This document shows, piece after piece, positions 1 through 7,266 of a DNA stretch of 25,019 bases; position 1 is the first letter of the stretch; each line of letters starts with the position of its first letter. A program made the position numbers and the translations under genes. Location: the NCBI GenBank assembly GCA_910585665.1, contig CAJUFI010000065.1:1-25019 (forward strand), given 5' to 3'. The notes under the pieces were generated by a model. It was not told where the DNA came from, searched no databases, and saw only the letters and a list, made by a program, of their open reading frames with translations. The stretch comes from an uncultured Acetatifactor sp. (GTDB lineage: Bacteria > Bacillota > Clostridia > Lachnospirales > Lachnospiraceae).

Positions 1-51
1 CAGTTTGTCCTTGATTGCTTCGTATTTTTTCATCCATTCTGTTGTAGGCAT
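1..51 (-). CDS. Unknown protein, N-terminal 17 codons only
   Basis: An ATG at 51 opens a frame that runs off the left edge of the window, and the visible residues are MPTTEWMKKYEAIKDKL. An AAGGAG ribosome site sits about 8-10 nt upstream of the ATG, so the start looks genuine. The gene follows the MutS-like gene on the same strand, separated by a 165-nt gap in which I see no clear terminator or promoter. Seventeen residues are too few to name a family. Confidence 0.6.
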   Translation of the reverse strand, partial: MPTTEWMKKYEAIKDKL

Positions 52-216
52 ACTTCTTTCTCCTTTTATAGTTCCGCACCTGCCCCCAGCACCCAGACAT
101 GGGCAGAGAGTTTCCGGCTCCGAAAGGATTACGTCCGTAAATCCTCCGGGGTGCCGAATGGGGCAGTTATGCAGTCTGGTTTCACGGCAATAGCTATTGA
201 GATTTCTTATTTGACT

Positions 217-2115
217 TTATTTCTGCCAGACCCCGAATTGCGTAAAATGCTCTGCCTGGTCTGTGGCTTTTTTGATGACATCTTTGTCGTATCCCATCAA
301 TTCCAACAATTTGATAGCGTTCCTTGTGGTCGCCTTGCCCCCTTTCAGCTTGTAGTTGAAGAATACGTCGCCCTCCCGGACATCCTCCTCGAAATGATAA
401 TTGTCGAAATCGTCCTGTAAAAGTTCCGTCAACTCGATGTCGTGGGTGGCTGCAAAGCAGAGAATCCCCGAGCTCCCCAAGGATTTCAATATCTGCGTGG
501 AAGCCGCAATGCGCTCCACGGTATTGGTGCCCCGGAGCACTTCGTCCACAAAGCACAGAATCTGCCCCTTGCCTGCAGACGCAGCATCCAGGATACGCTT
601 TAACGCCTTAATCTCCACGATATAATAACTCTCTCCCGAGTCCAGGTCGTCCCGCAGCGTCATGGAGGAATACACCTGATAGAACGGCGCACGGTATCTG
701 TCCGCGGTACAGGTATGGATGGTCTGAGCCAGGATTCCGTTGAGCGCCACTGTCTTCAGAAAAGTGGATTTCCCGGAAGCATTGGAGCCGGTGAGGAGCA
801 CGCCTCTCTTTGCGGCAATCCCGTTCTTCACAGGCTTTGAGAGCAAAGGGTGATATCCCTCCTCTACCTGCATCCCTTCCCCGGCATGGAACTCCGGCAC
901 GCACCATCCTCTTCCCTTCTTTCCATCTGTCGTTCCCGCGTTCCATGGTTCAGTTTCCGCTGTCTCCGCGCCGCCATTCTGCAATGTCCCTTTCATCCCA
1001 TCTGTCCCGTGGCCCTCCGGCCTTTCTGCCGCGTCCGCTCCCTCATTCTGCCGCATTCCTTCTGCCATGTCCATGCCATTGCTCTGGATCATTTCCGCCT
1101 CGGCGTTCTCCTGTCCCTTCTGTTCTGCCTCCAGCGACTCCCGGAATATCCAGATGGCGATGGCCGTCTCCACATAGCCCACCACCCCAATCATGGCATC
1201 CACATCCTCGATATGTCCCCGCAGCACTTTCAGCATACTATCGAATTTGATCAAATCCACGTGGAATATCATGCGGATGTAGTCCATCAGGATTGCCAGG
1301 ATATCCCCCGAAGCATTGCCCCGGTAAGGCGACATGACCCAATAGGAATTCCGCCGCATGCCCTGCAGCTGCTTCCTGGCCTGTCTCATTTCCTCCCATT
1401 CCCGGGCGCATGCGGGCACCGAAATCTTCTCCAGCTCCCCGCAGGCCTGCATCAGCCGCATGATATAGGAGAAACTGGTGATATAAGGGTCTATCTCCCC
1501 TTTTTCCCTGAAATAGGTCAGGATATTATAGATGACTAAGGCCAGCAGTCCCACAATGGCCAGGGAAATGTTCACCCACATCAGCCCCACCAACGGCACA
1601 AAGAGCAGATCCATCAGCAGATGCTTTCTGGGGGAGCGCTCCCCCAGGACATCCAGGTTGTCCAGATAGTCGTAGAGGGAATATTTTCCCGTATGTCCCA
1701 GCTTCTTCATGGCCAGCTGCACCTGCACCCTGACGTCAGGATGCCCTCCGAAGAAGCCCACCGCCTCTTCCAGATGCTCCAGCTCCTCGCCGCTCTGTTT
1801 CAAGGTGCGCAATGTATAGTACAAATACTCCTCCCCCGATGCGGAGAGGGTATAGTTCATCCGCTTGAATAATTCGTCCATCCCCAGGTCGTTCCAAGTG
1901 ATGTCGTCCAGCTGCCCTTCCTTCTGATGCCTGCCGAAATAGCTTCCCATCCTGGCAAAACGCTCCAGGGCATATTCTTTCCGGGAAAGCCCGAAATAGT
2001 CCTCATACAGGGACTGGATGAATTTCTTTTCTTCTTTTCGAACCCGCGCCGACTCCGATGCAAAGATAATCAGCACGAACGCTGCCATAGCAGCCAGAAA
2101 AACCAAAGTTTCCAT
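217..2115 (-). CDS. Membrane-anchored MutS-like ATPase (MutS domain V protein)
   Basis: This 632-residue protein has the C-terminal ATPase domain of the MutS family but none of the mismatch-binding N-terminal domains. The ATPase spans about residues 438-632, with Walker A GSNASGKST at 443-451, a Walker B-type acidic pair (D524, E525) in LCFVDEVLRGTN, and the switch THD at 557-559. Residues 1-20 form one hydrophobic helix and 166-200 one or two more, so the protein is probably held at the inner face of the membrane. Residues 80-330 contain the helical lever/clamp-like part. Residues 329-403 are a hydrophilic low-complexity insert between that part and the ATPase. The ATG at 2115 has an AAGGA site about 8 nt upstream. 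Proteins of this architecture are common in Firmicutes and Bacteroidetes; their role is not settled, and true mismatch repair by this one is unlikely. It lies 190 nt after the purine permease on the same strand. Confidence 0.9.
   Translation of the reverse strand: METLVFLAAMAAFVLIIFASESARVRKEEKKFIQSLYEDYFGLSRKEYALERFARMGSYFGRHQKEGQLDDITWNDLGMDELFKRMNYTLSASGEEYLYYTLRTLKQSGEELEHLEEAVGFFGGHPDVRVQVQLAMKKLGHTGKYSLYDYLDNLDVLGERSPRKHLLMDLLFVPLVGLMWVNISLAIVGLLALVIYNILTYFREKGEIDPYITSFSYIMRLMQACGELEKISVPACAREWEEMRQARKQLQGMRRNSYWVMSPYRGNASGDILAILMDYIRMIFHVDLIKFDSMLKVLRGHIEDVDAMIGVVGYVETAIAIWIFRESLEAEQKGQENAEAEMIQSNGMDMAEGMRQNEGADAAERPEGHGTDGMKGTLQNGGAETAETEPWNAGTTDGKKGRGWCVPEFHAGEGMQVEEGYHPLLSKPVKNGIAAKRGVLLTGSNASGKSTFLKTVALNGILAQTIHTCTADRYRAPFYQVYSSMTLRDDLDSGESYYIVEIKALKRILDAASAGKGQILCFVDEVLRGTNTVERIAASTQILKSLGSSGILCFAATHDIELTELLQDDFDNYHFEEDVREGDVFFNYKLKGGKATTRNAIKLLELMGYDKDVIKKATDQAEHFTQFGVWQK
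907..1131 (-). repeat. Low-complexity insert in the MutS-like protein
   Basis: Codons 329-403 encode a run rich in Gly, Ala, Glu, Met, Asn and Gln (for example AEGMRQNEGADAAE) with no predicted fold. It sits between the helical region and the conserved stretch that leads into the ATPase (YHPLLSKPV). From general knowledge of these proteins the linker here is normally only a few residues. The DNA holds imperfect repeats of the words CATTCTGC and ATCTGTC on the plus strand, but no unit as regular as the 36-bp array in the amidohydrolase gene. Confidence 0.6.
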
Positions 2116-2305
2116 AATGAATTTCCTTCTGTCTTCATAAAGGGCAGAAGTCCTCGCCAGCCTTACGGCTTTTTCGGCTCAGCCCTCCGCCCTTCTCCTA
2201 GAATCCTTTTTCCACAGAGCAAAGTCCGCGGATAAAGTCTCCGAGAGGAAATACTCCCTCTCAAACCGTAAATCCTGTCAGGAAACCCCGGCCAGGATTC
2301 CGCCC

Positions 2306-3733
2306 CTACGCCACCAGGAAGAACTTGAGCAGGAATATCAGCGAGAGCACATACGTCAGCACGGATACATCCTTTGCCTTACCTGTGAACACCTTGATGA
2401 TGGTATAGGCAATCAGGCCGATGCCGATGGCATGTCCGATGGAACCGGATACGGGCATGGAAATCAGCATCAATGCCACCGGCACTGTCTCGCTCATATC
2501 ATCAAAATGCACGTTCTTCAGTCCGGTCAGCATCAGCACGCCCACGTAGATCAGCGCGGACGAAGTGGCCGCCGCGGGAATGATGGCCGCGATGGGCGCG
2601 ATGAACATGCACGCCAGGAACACGATGCCGGTGGTCAGGGCCGTCAGTCCCGTGCGTCCGCCTGCTTCCACGCCGGAAGCGGATTCCACGAAAGTGGTGA
2701 CTGTGGATGTGCCTGTGGCGGAACCTACCACGGTGCCTACCGCGTCAGCCAGCAGCGCCTCCTTCATCTGGGGCATCTTGCCGTTCTTGTCCAGCATGCC
2801 CGCACGGCTGGCGGTACCTACCAGCGTCCCGATGGTGTCGAACATATCGATGATGCAGAAGGTGACAATCAGGGTCACGATGGTGAACCCGCCAATCTGG
2901 GCAAATCCGCTGAAGTTGAACTTAAACAGCGTGGTGTTCGCCATGTCCTTTACAGGGGGCAGAAAAGAAGCGGTAGTCAGAGAAGCGAAAGGATTCGTGT
3001 GCAGGAACAAAAACTGTCCAATCCAGTAGATGACGCTGGCCACCAGCATCCCCAGGATGACCGCAGCCTTTATGCCCTTCTGAGCCAGGATGACGATGAC
3101 GAACAGGCCCACGAACATGGTCACTACGCTGAGCACCATCTGCGCGTATCCGGAGCCCATGGTGTCCTTGGCCAGACCGGCGGTCAGGGAGCCGAAGAAA
3201 TCCCGCATCACATAGAACGGGCCGCCCTTATCGGAATACACACCCGCATTGGATCCGATACCGATGTTCATCAGCATCATGCCGATGGCAGGAGCAATGC
3301 CCAGCCGCACGCCCAGGGGGATAGCGTCCACAATCTGCTCACGCACGTTGAGCACGGACAGTACCACGAAAACGATGCCCTCCACCAGGATGATGCACAA
3401 TGCGGCCTGGAAGGACTCCAGATAGGTCAGGTTAGTCATGACGGCGATATTGGCCACCACCACCGCGAAGAAGCTGTTCAGGCCCATGCCGGGCGCCATC
3501 GCGAAAGGCTTGTTGGCCACGAACGCCATCACGAACATGCCCACGGCGGAAGCGATGCAGGTAGCCATGAACACGCCGTTCCACAGATCCGTCCCTTCCG
3601 CGCCGAAGTTGGTCAGCAGGTTCGGGTTCAGGGCGATGATGTAGGCCATCGTCATGAACGTGGTAAGTCCGGCGATGATCTCCGTCCTCACGGTTGTCTT
3701 GTTGTCTTTGAGTTTGAATAGTTTCTCTAACAT
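2306..3733 (-). CDS. pbuG: NCS2-family guanine/hypoxanthine permease (AzgA/PbuG type)
   Basis: A 475-residue polytopic membrane protein, the normal length for the AzgA/PbuG branch of the NCS2 nucleobase:cation symporters, which bring guanine, hypoxanthine or adenine into the cell. The start MLEKLFKLKDNKTTVRTE followed by AGLTTFMTMAYII is typical. PGMGLNSFFA in an early segment and GTSTVTTFVESASGVEAGGR in the middle are signature substrate-binding stretches. About 12-14 hydrophobic segments can be seen. The ATG at 3733 is preceded by a strong AGGAGG about 8 nt away. It is the fourth gene of the purine salvage operon, 95 nt after the amidohydrolase, which fits import of the bases that feed or leave the phosphorylase step. 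Which base is preferred cannot be read from the sequence. Confidence 0.92.
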   Translation of the reverse strand: MLEKLFKLKDNKTTVRTEIIAGLTTFMTMAYIIALNPNLLTNFGAEGTDLWNGVFMATCIASAVGMFVMAFVANKPFAMAPGMGLNSFFAVVVANIAVMTNLTYLESFQAALCIILVEGIVFVVLSVLNVREQIVDAIPLGVRLGIAPAIGMMLMNIGIGSNAGVYSDKGGPFYVMRDFFGSLTAGLAKDTMGSGYAQMVLSVVTMFVGLFVIVILAQKGIKAAVILGMLVASVIYWIGQFLFLHTNPFASLTTASFLPPVKDMANTTLFKFNFSGFAQIGGFTIVTLIVTFCIIDMFDTIGTLVGTASRAGMLDKNGKMPQMKEALLADAVGTVVGSATGTSTVTTFVESASGVEAGGRTGLTALTTGIVFLACMFIAPIAAIIPAAATSSALIYVGVLMLTGLKNVHFDDMSETVPVALMLISMPVSGSIGHAIGIGLIAYTIIKVFTGKAKDVSVLTYVLSLIFLLKFFLVA

Positions 3734-3828
3734 GTTTTACTCCCTCCTATGTAGATTTGATTAGAGAATGAAACTCCGGGCTTTCCGCCCATATATGTGA
3801 AACACAGACCCTCCCCCTCAATGCTCCG

Positions 3829-5328
3829 TCAGGAAGACAGAATGCGTTTTACAATCCCTTCACATTTTCCGTAGACAATCTCCGGGGTTTCCCCCACATG
3901 GAATTCCCCGTCCCGGTAAAGGATGCGGCCGCCGACCATGGTCATGGCTATGTTGGACTTGCTGCCGCTGTACACCAGGTTCTTCACCTGGTTGTGGACC
4001 GGCTGCATGTTGGGCTGGCGCATGTCTATCAGAATCATATCCGCCAGCTTCCCCTGAGCCAGCACATCCGCCTGTGAAAGCCCCATGGCATCCGCGCCTC
4101 CCACCGTGGCCATGCGCAGCACCTCTGCCGCGTCCAGGCTGGCAGCGTCCTTTTCCCGGATTTTGCTGAGCCCCGACACCAGGAACATCTCCCGGAACAT
4201 GTCCAGGCAGTTGTTGCTGGCGGGCCCGTCAGTCCCAATGGCCACGGGAATCCCCCGGCGCACATACTCCGCCACCGGTGCCATGCCGCTGGCCAGCTTC
4301 AGGTTGGAGGCCGGATTGGTCACCACATGGAGACTGTGCTTTTTAAAGACATTCATATCTTCATCCGACATGTGTACACAGTGATAGCCGCCACCGCCGT
4401 ATTCGAACATCCCCAATTGATCCAGGAATACCGCCGGGGTCATGCCGTAGCGCTCTACGCAGCCCTCTACCTCTTTTACGGTCTCCGCGAGATGGGTGTA
4501 GACGGGCGCACGGTTTCTCCTGGCCAGCGCTGCCATCCCCTCCAGGAGCTCCCTGGAACAGGTATACTCCGAGTGGAAGCCCATCTGGTAGCTGACCAGC
4601 GGATCTGCTTTATTCCATTTCCGGTATTCTTCTTCCTGTTGTTCCAGGGAAGATGTGAAATTGTTCAGGCCGCTGGTCAGGACACAGCGCATGCCTGTGT
4701 CCATACAGGCCTGTGCCGTCTGGCCTGGGACCAGATACATGTCAAAGACAGCCGTGATGCCCGCGGTCAGATACTCCAGGACGGCCAGCCGGGTCAAATG
4801 GTAGATGTCCTCCGGGGAAAGCTTCGCCTCCATAGGGAAAATCTTCTCCTCCAGCCACTGCTGCAACGGTACGTCGTCCGCGAAAGAACGCAGAAACGTC
4901 ATGGCAGAGTGGGTGTGGGCGTTTTTGAAACCGGGCATCAGAAGATTGCCTTTGCAGTCAATCTCCGTGTCCCAGGGGATTACCGGAAGGGCTTTCCCTA
5001 TCTTCCCGCTGTTGGGTTGCTCTCGATTTATGGATTGCGCCCGATTTGCGGATTGTGTCTCACCTTTGGATTGCGCCTGGTTCGTGGACTGCATTCCATC
5101 TTTGGATTGCGCCTGGTTCGTGGATTGCATTCCATCTTTGGATTGCGCCTGGTTCGTGGATTCCATCTCATCTTTGGGTTGCAGCTGCTTCGCGGGTTGC
5201 AGCTGATTCTTGGAGTCACCTTCAACTATATATGCAATCCTATCATCCTTGACCCACACTTCCCCCCGGAAGATGGGCCTGTCTTTCTCCATCGTCAGAA
5301 TCTGCGCGTTATAAAGTCTGATGTTCAC
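3829..5328 (-). CDS. Amidohydrolase, MTA/SAH (adenosine-type) deaminase family
   Basis: A 499-residue metal-dependent hydrolase of the MtaD/SsnA/TrzN-like branch, which typically deaminates S-adenosylhomocysteine, methylthioadenosine or adenosine. Metal and catalytic residues are in place: HTH at 138-140, THLAE (H279, E282), the HCVH segment at 316-319 and GTDGPAS with D367. The family length is about 430; the excess comes from a 70-residue insert at residues 39-110, which includes 12-residue tandem repeats. The start is GTG at 5328 and overlaps the TGA of the cytidine deaminase gene by 4 nt (GTGA), with GGAGGT about 11 nt upstream, so translation is probably coupled. Between cytidine deaminase and a purine permease, adenine-nucleoside deamination is a sensible role. 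Guanine deaminase is possible but less likely from the motifs. Confidence 0.87.
   Translation of the reverse strand: MNIRLYNAQILTMEKDRPIFRGEVWVKDDRIAYIVEGDSKNQLQPAKQLQPKDEMESTNQAQSKDGMQSTNQAQSKDGMQSTNQAQSKGETQSANRAQSINREQPNSGKIGKALPVIPWDTEIDCKGNLLMPGFKNAHTHSAMTFLRSFADDVPLQQWLEEKIFPMEAKLSPEDIYHLTRLAVLEYLTAGITAVFDMYLVPGQTAQACMDTGMRCVLTSGLNNFTSSLEQQEEEYRKWNKADPLVSYQMGFHSEYTCSRELLEGMAALARRNRAPVYTHLAETVKEVEGCVERYGMTPAVFLDQLGMFEYGGGGYHCVHMSDEDMNVFKKHSLHVVTNPASNLKLASGMAPVAEYVRRGIPVAIGTDGPASNNCLDMFREMFLVSGLSKIREKDAASLDAAEVLRMATVGGADAMGLSQADVLAQGKLADMILIDMRQPNMQPVHNQVKNLVYSGSKSNIAMTMVGGRILYRDGEFHVGETPEIVYGKCEGIVKRILSS
5032..5175 (-). repeat. 36-bp in-frame tandem repeat, four units
   Basis: Units begin at 5032, 5068, 5104 and 5140 on the plus strand. 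Those at 5068 and 5104 are nearly identical; the outer two are degraded. Each unit encodes 12 residues on the minus strand (NQAQSKDGMQST and variants). The unit length is a multiple of three, so copy changes keep the amidohydrolase in frame. Looser related text (QLQPK, NRAQS, NREQP) extends the low-complexity stretch to about 4999-5214. The array lies between the first strands and the HTH metal site and is not part of the family fold. Confidence 0.9.
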
Positions 5329-5900
5329 CGGATGGAATCACCTCCAAATCCATAGGGGAGCAGCTCCCTCAGCCCATGCACCCGATAGTCCGAATCGCTC
5401 TTTACTACGATTACAACAAAATCCTCCCCGGCGAACTCCTGCATGACCTGTCTGCAGATGCCGCAGGGATAGGCATAGTCCACAGGTTCCGCGCCCTCCA
5501 TGCCGCCAGCTATGGCAATGGCGGAAAACCGCCGCTCTCCCTCGCTGACCGCCTTGAAGATTGCCGTCCGCTCCGCGCAGTTCGTAGCGCCGTAAGAAGC
5601 GTTCTCGATATTCCCGCCCTGGTAGATTCCGCCCTGCTCTGTCAGCAAGGCCGCTCCCACCGCATAGCGGGAATAGGGAACATAGGCCATCTTCCGGGCA
5701 TCCAGCGCCGCCTGGGCCAGTTGCCGCCAAACAGCATCATCCCGTTGCTTTCCGCTCCCTCTGGAATCATCTCCCTGGCACTTCCCGCTCCCCTTGGAAT
5801 CCAGCCTTTCCGCAGAATGTGCTTTTTCTCTGTTCTGCATTTCTGACTGCTTTTCCATTGATTGCGTTCCCCCGGATTGCCGATCATCTATATTTTCCAT
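5325..5900 (-). CDS. cdd: Cytidine deaminase with hydrophilic N-terminal extension
   Basis: The last ~135 of 191 residues are a standard homotetrameric-type cytidine deaminase, which converts cytidine and deoxycytidine to uridine forms. The zinc and catalytic motifs are CAE (C108, E110) and PCGIC (C146, C149), and VPYSRYAVGAALLT is the usual N-terminal substrate loop. Normal family members are 130-140 residues and begin close to the WRQLAQAAL segment. Here about 57 extra hydrophilic residues come first, including an 11-residue duplication. The ATG at 5900 has a GGGGGA site 6-8 nt upstream; a second in-frame ATG at codon 15 (5858) is also preceded by GGGGG, so the exact start is uncertain. No start lies closer to the core, so some extension is real. 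It follows the phosphorylase by 57 nt and overlaps the amidohydrolase by 4 nt. Confidence 0.9.
   Translation of the reverse strand: MENIDDRQSGGTQSMEKQSEMQNREKAHSAERLDSKGSGKCQGDDSRGSGKQRDDAVWRQLAQAALDARKMAYVPYSRYAVGAALLTEQGGIYQGGNIENASYGATNCAERTAIFKAVSEGERRFSAIAIAGGMEGAEPVDYAYPCGICRQVMQEFAGEDFVVIVVKSDSDYRVHGLRELLPYGFGGDSIR
5736..5801 (-). repeat. 33-bp tandem duplication in the cdd extension
   Basis: Two adjacent 33-bp units (5736-5768 and 5769-5801) differ at several positions but share the words GCTCCC and TGGAATC in register on the plus strand. They encode the duplicated segments SKGSGKCQGDD and SRGSGKQRDD. The unit is a multiple of three, so the reading frame is kept. Confidence 0.75.
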
Positions 5901-5957
5901 GCATATCCCCCAACTATCCGCATACTCCTGGGAACGTTCCCGTTCCCGTCACAGACC

Positions 5958-6800
5958 TCACTTGTCTAAAAGCCCTTTCATTCCCTTCACCGACTCCGTC
6001 ACCAGCATCTTGAAATGCGGCGCGGCCATATCCGCGGCCTCCTGCACCTCCTGATGGCTCAGGGGATTGGCCGACAGGCCTGCGGCCAGGTTGCAGATAC
6101 AGGATACGCCGCAGATACGCATCCCCATATGATTGGCCGTGATGGCCTCCACCACCGTGCTCATCCCCACTGCGTCGCAGCCCAGAGTGCGGAGCATGCG
6201 GATCTCCGCCGGCGATTCGAAGGAAGGCCCCGTCAGCTGAGCATACACGCCCTCTTGGAGGAAAATCCCCTTCTCCCTGGCCGTCTTCGTCAGCAGCCGC
6301 TGCAAATCCTTATCATACACGGCGCTCATATCCGGGAAACGCGTGCCCAGCTCCTCAATGTTGGGCCCAATCAGAGGATTCGGCGCGAAGACAGATATGT
6401 GGTCTTTGATCATCATCAAATCGCCTGCATGGAAAGACGTGTTCACCCCGCCCGCCGCATTGGTCAAGAAGAGAATCTCGGCCCCCATCAGCTTCAGCAG
6501 CCGGACGGGCAGCACCACATCGCTGACCGGGTATCCCTCATAGTAATGGACCCGGCCTTTCATACAGGCCACAGGCACATCGTCCACGTACCCGAATATG
6601 AACTTCCCGGCATGCCCCGGCACCGTGGACACCGGAAAGCCTTCCAACTCGCTGTAGGGAACCTGACATTCCACACGGATGCCGTCCGCGTAGTCCCCCA
6701 GGCCGGAGCCCAGCACGATTGCCACCCTTGGGATGAAATCCGTCCTGTTCCTGATATCCCTGTAACATTTCATCAGTTTCTCATACACTTCCTGTCCCAT
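5958..6800 (-). CDS. punA: Purine-nucleoside phosphorylase, trimeric class
   Basis: A 280-residue enzyme that splits inosine, guanosine and their deoxy forms with phosphate, giving the free base and (deoxy)ribose-1-phosphate. Length and motifs fit the trimeric (PNP/MtaP) class. VLGSGLGDYAD near residue 30 is the phosphate loop, VPGHAG and GRVHYYEGY follow, TNAAGG lies mid-protein, SFESPAEIRML carries the base-contact Glu, GMSTVVEAI is the ribose region, and CNLAAG holds the base-contact Asn. The ATG at 6800 has an AAGGATGGAGG ribosome site. It is the first gene of the operon and is read from the promoter at 7017-7045 through a long leader. With cdd, the deaminase and the permease behind it, it points to nucleoside salvage and catabolism. 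The low-molecular-weight class (trimer) rather than the hexameric DeoD class is clear from the motifs. Confidence 0.95.
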   Translation of the reverse strand: MGQEVYEKLMKCYRDIRNRTDFIPRVAIVLGSGLGDYADGIRVECQVPYSELEGFPVSTVPGHAGKFIFGYVDDVPVACMKGRVHYYEGYPVSDVVLPVRLLKLMGAEILFLTNAAGGVNTSFHAGDLMMIKDHISVFAPNPLIGPNIEELGTRFPDMSAVYDKDLQRLLTKTAREKGIFLQEGVYAQLTGPSFESPAEIRMLRTLGCDAVGMSTVVEAITANHMGMRICGVSCICNLAAGLSANPLSHQEVQEAADMAAPHFKMLVTESVKGMKGLLDK

Positions 6801-7010
6801 GGCCCTCCATCCTTTCTCTCCCGATCAGCCGCCGCGCCCTCCGGCCCCTCGACTATCGTGGAAAACACAATAAGGGAGCAACCTCTTCCCAAGGTCTCCC
6901 CCGTCAACTTACACGCCCTCCGCAATATCTTTCCCTGCATGCGTCAGCACATGACAGCTGCCGATTCCAGATACCTCTTTACGTTCCGCGTCCCTTTCAC
7001 ATGAATTAAT
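6801..7010 (-). promoter_or_regulatory. Structured 5' leader of the purine operon, possible attenuator
   Basis: The predicted transcript has about 210 nt ahead of punA. In transcript order it can form a 7-bp helix pairing 6969-6975 with 6924-6930, which encloses a second helix (6957-6963 with 6942-6948, one mismatch). Then comes a strong hairpin at 6874-6900 (GGGAG/CTCCC with an inner ACCT/AGGT) followed by a U-rich stretch (TTATTGTGTTTT), which looks like a weak terminator. A short GTG/CAC hairpin and a TTGAC/GTCGA closing helix are also possible. The layout resembles a regulated leader, but I match it to no known riboswitch; in particular it lacks the purine aptamer core. Folding was done by eye only. 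Confidence 0.4.
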
Positions 7011-7016
7011 AAACAC

Positions 7017-7045
7017 ATTATACAAAAAATCATAAAAAAAAGCAA
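7017..7045 (-). promoter_or_regulatory. Sigma-A promoter of the purine operon
   Basis: On the minus strand a -35 TTGCTT (7040-7045) and a consensus -10 TATAAT (7017-7022) are separated by exactly 17 nt, in an AT-rich stretch between the divergent genes. Transcription would begin near 7010, leaving a ~210-nt leader before punA. Confidence 0.8.
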
Positions 7046-7141
7046 TTATTTTCTATAAGTCTCCCATGCCCTGAAAAATGTTCCGGAATTTCACTTTCAA
7101 AGCTGTTTTTTGAATATTCGCTTTCTTTCTAAGGGGGAATA

Positions 7142-7150
7142 TGTTACTAT
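7142..7150 (+). promoter_or_regulatory. Possible extended -10 promoter for the membrane protein gene
   Basis: TGTTACTAT carries a TG extension one base before a TACTAT -10 hexamer. The -35 position has only a weak TTTCTT-like sequence at 17 nt. It would give a ~110-nt leader before the ATG at 7267, in which I see no structure of note. The assignment is weak. Confidence 0.35.
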
Positions 7151-7266
7151 GAAAGGCATGGATTGCTGCAGAACCTGGTGCGATGCGGCACGGCTGACGC
7201 GGCCCGGCTCCAGAGATTCCGTTCCATGAATATGAATATAAGGATTATAAGAAAAGGCTTGTTTAT

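Noticed and set aside
2116..2305. Terminator or promoter between the permease and the MutS-like gene
   Set aside because: A GAGAGG/CCTCTC hairpin exists but no T-run follows, and no convincing -35/-10 pair was seen, so neither could be called.
2432..3721. 429-codon open frame antisense to the permease gene
   Set aside because: Its composition (His/Gln/Gly/Asp-rich, no hydrophobic core) is what GC-rich codons give when read on the other strand; the permease motifs on the minus strand are unambiguous.
3734..3828. Possible purine riboswitch before the permease (ATATGG and GAGTTTC words)
   Set aside because: The ATATGG does not lie in the loop of P2, the hairpin GGGC/GCCC comes after it, there is no P3 with its loop partner, and the space is too short for the full aptamer.
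6015..7004. 329-codon plus-strand frame over punA and its leader
   Set aside because: It is the mirror of a certain gene, is rich in His/Arg/Pro and has no recognisable motif or ribosome site.
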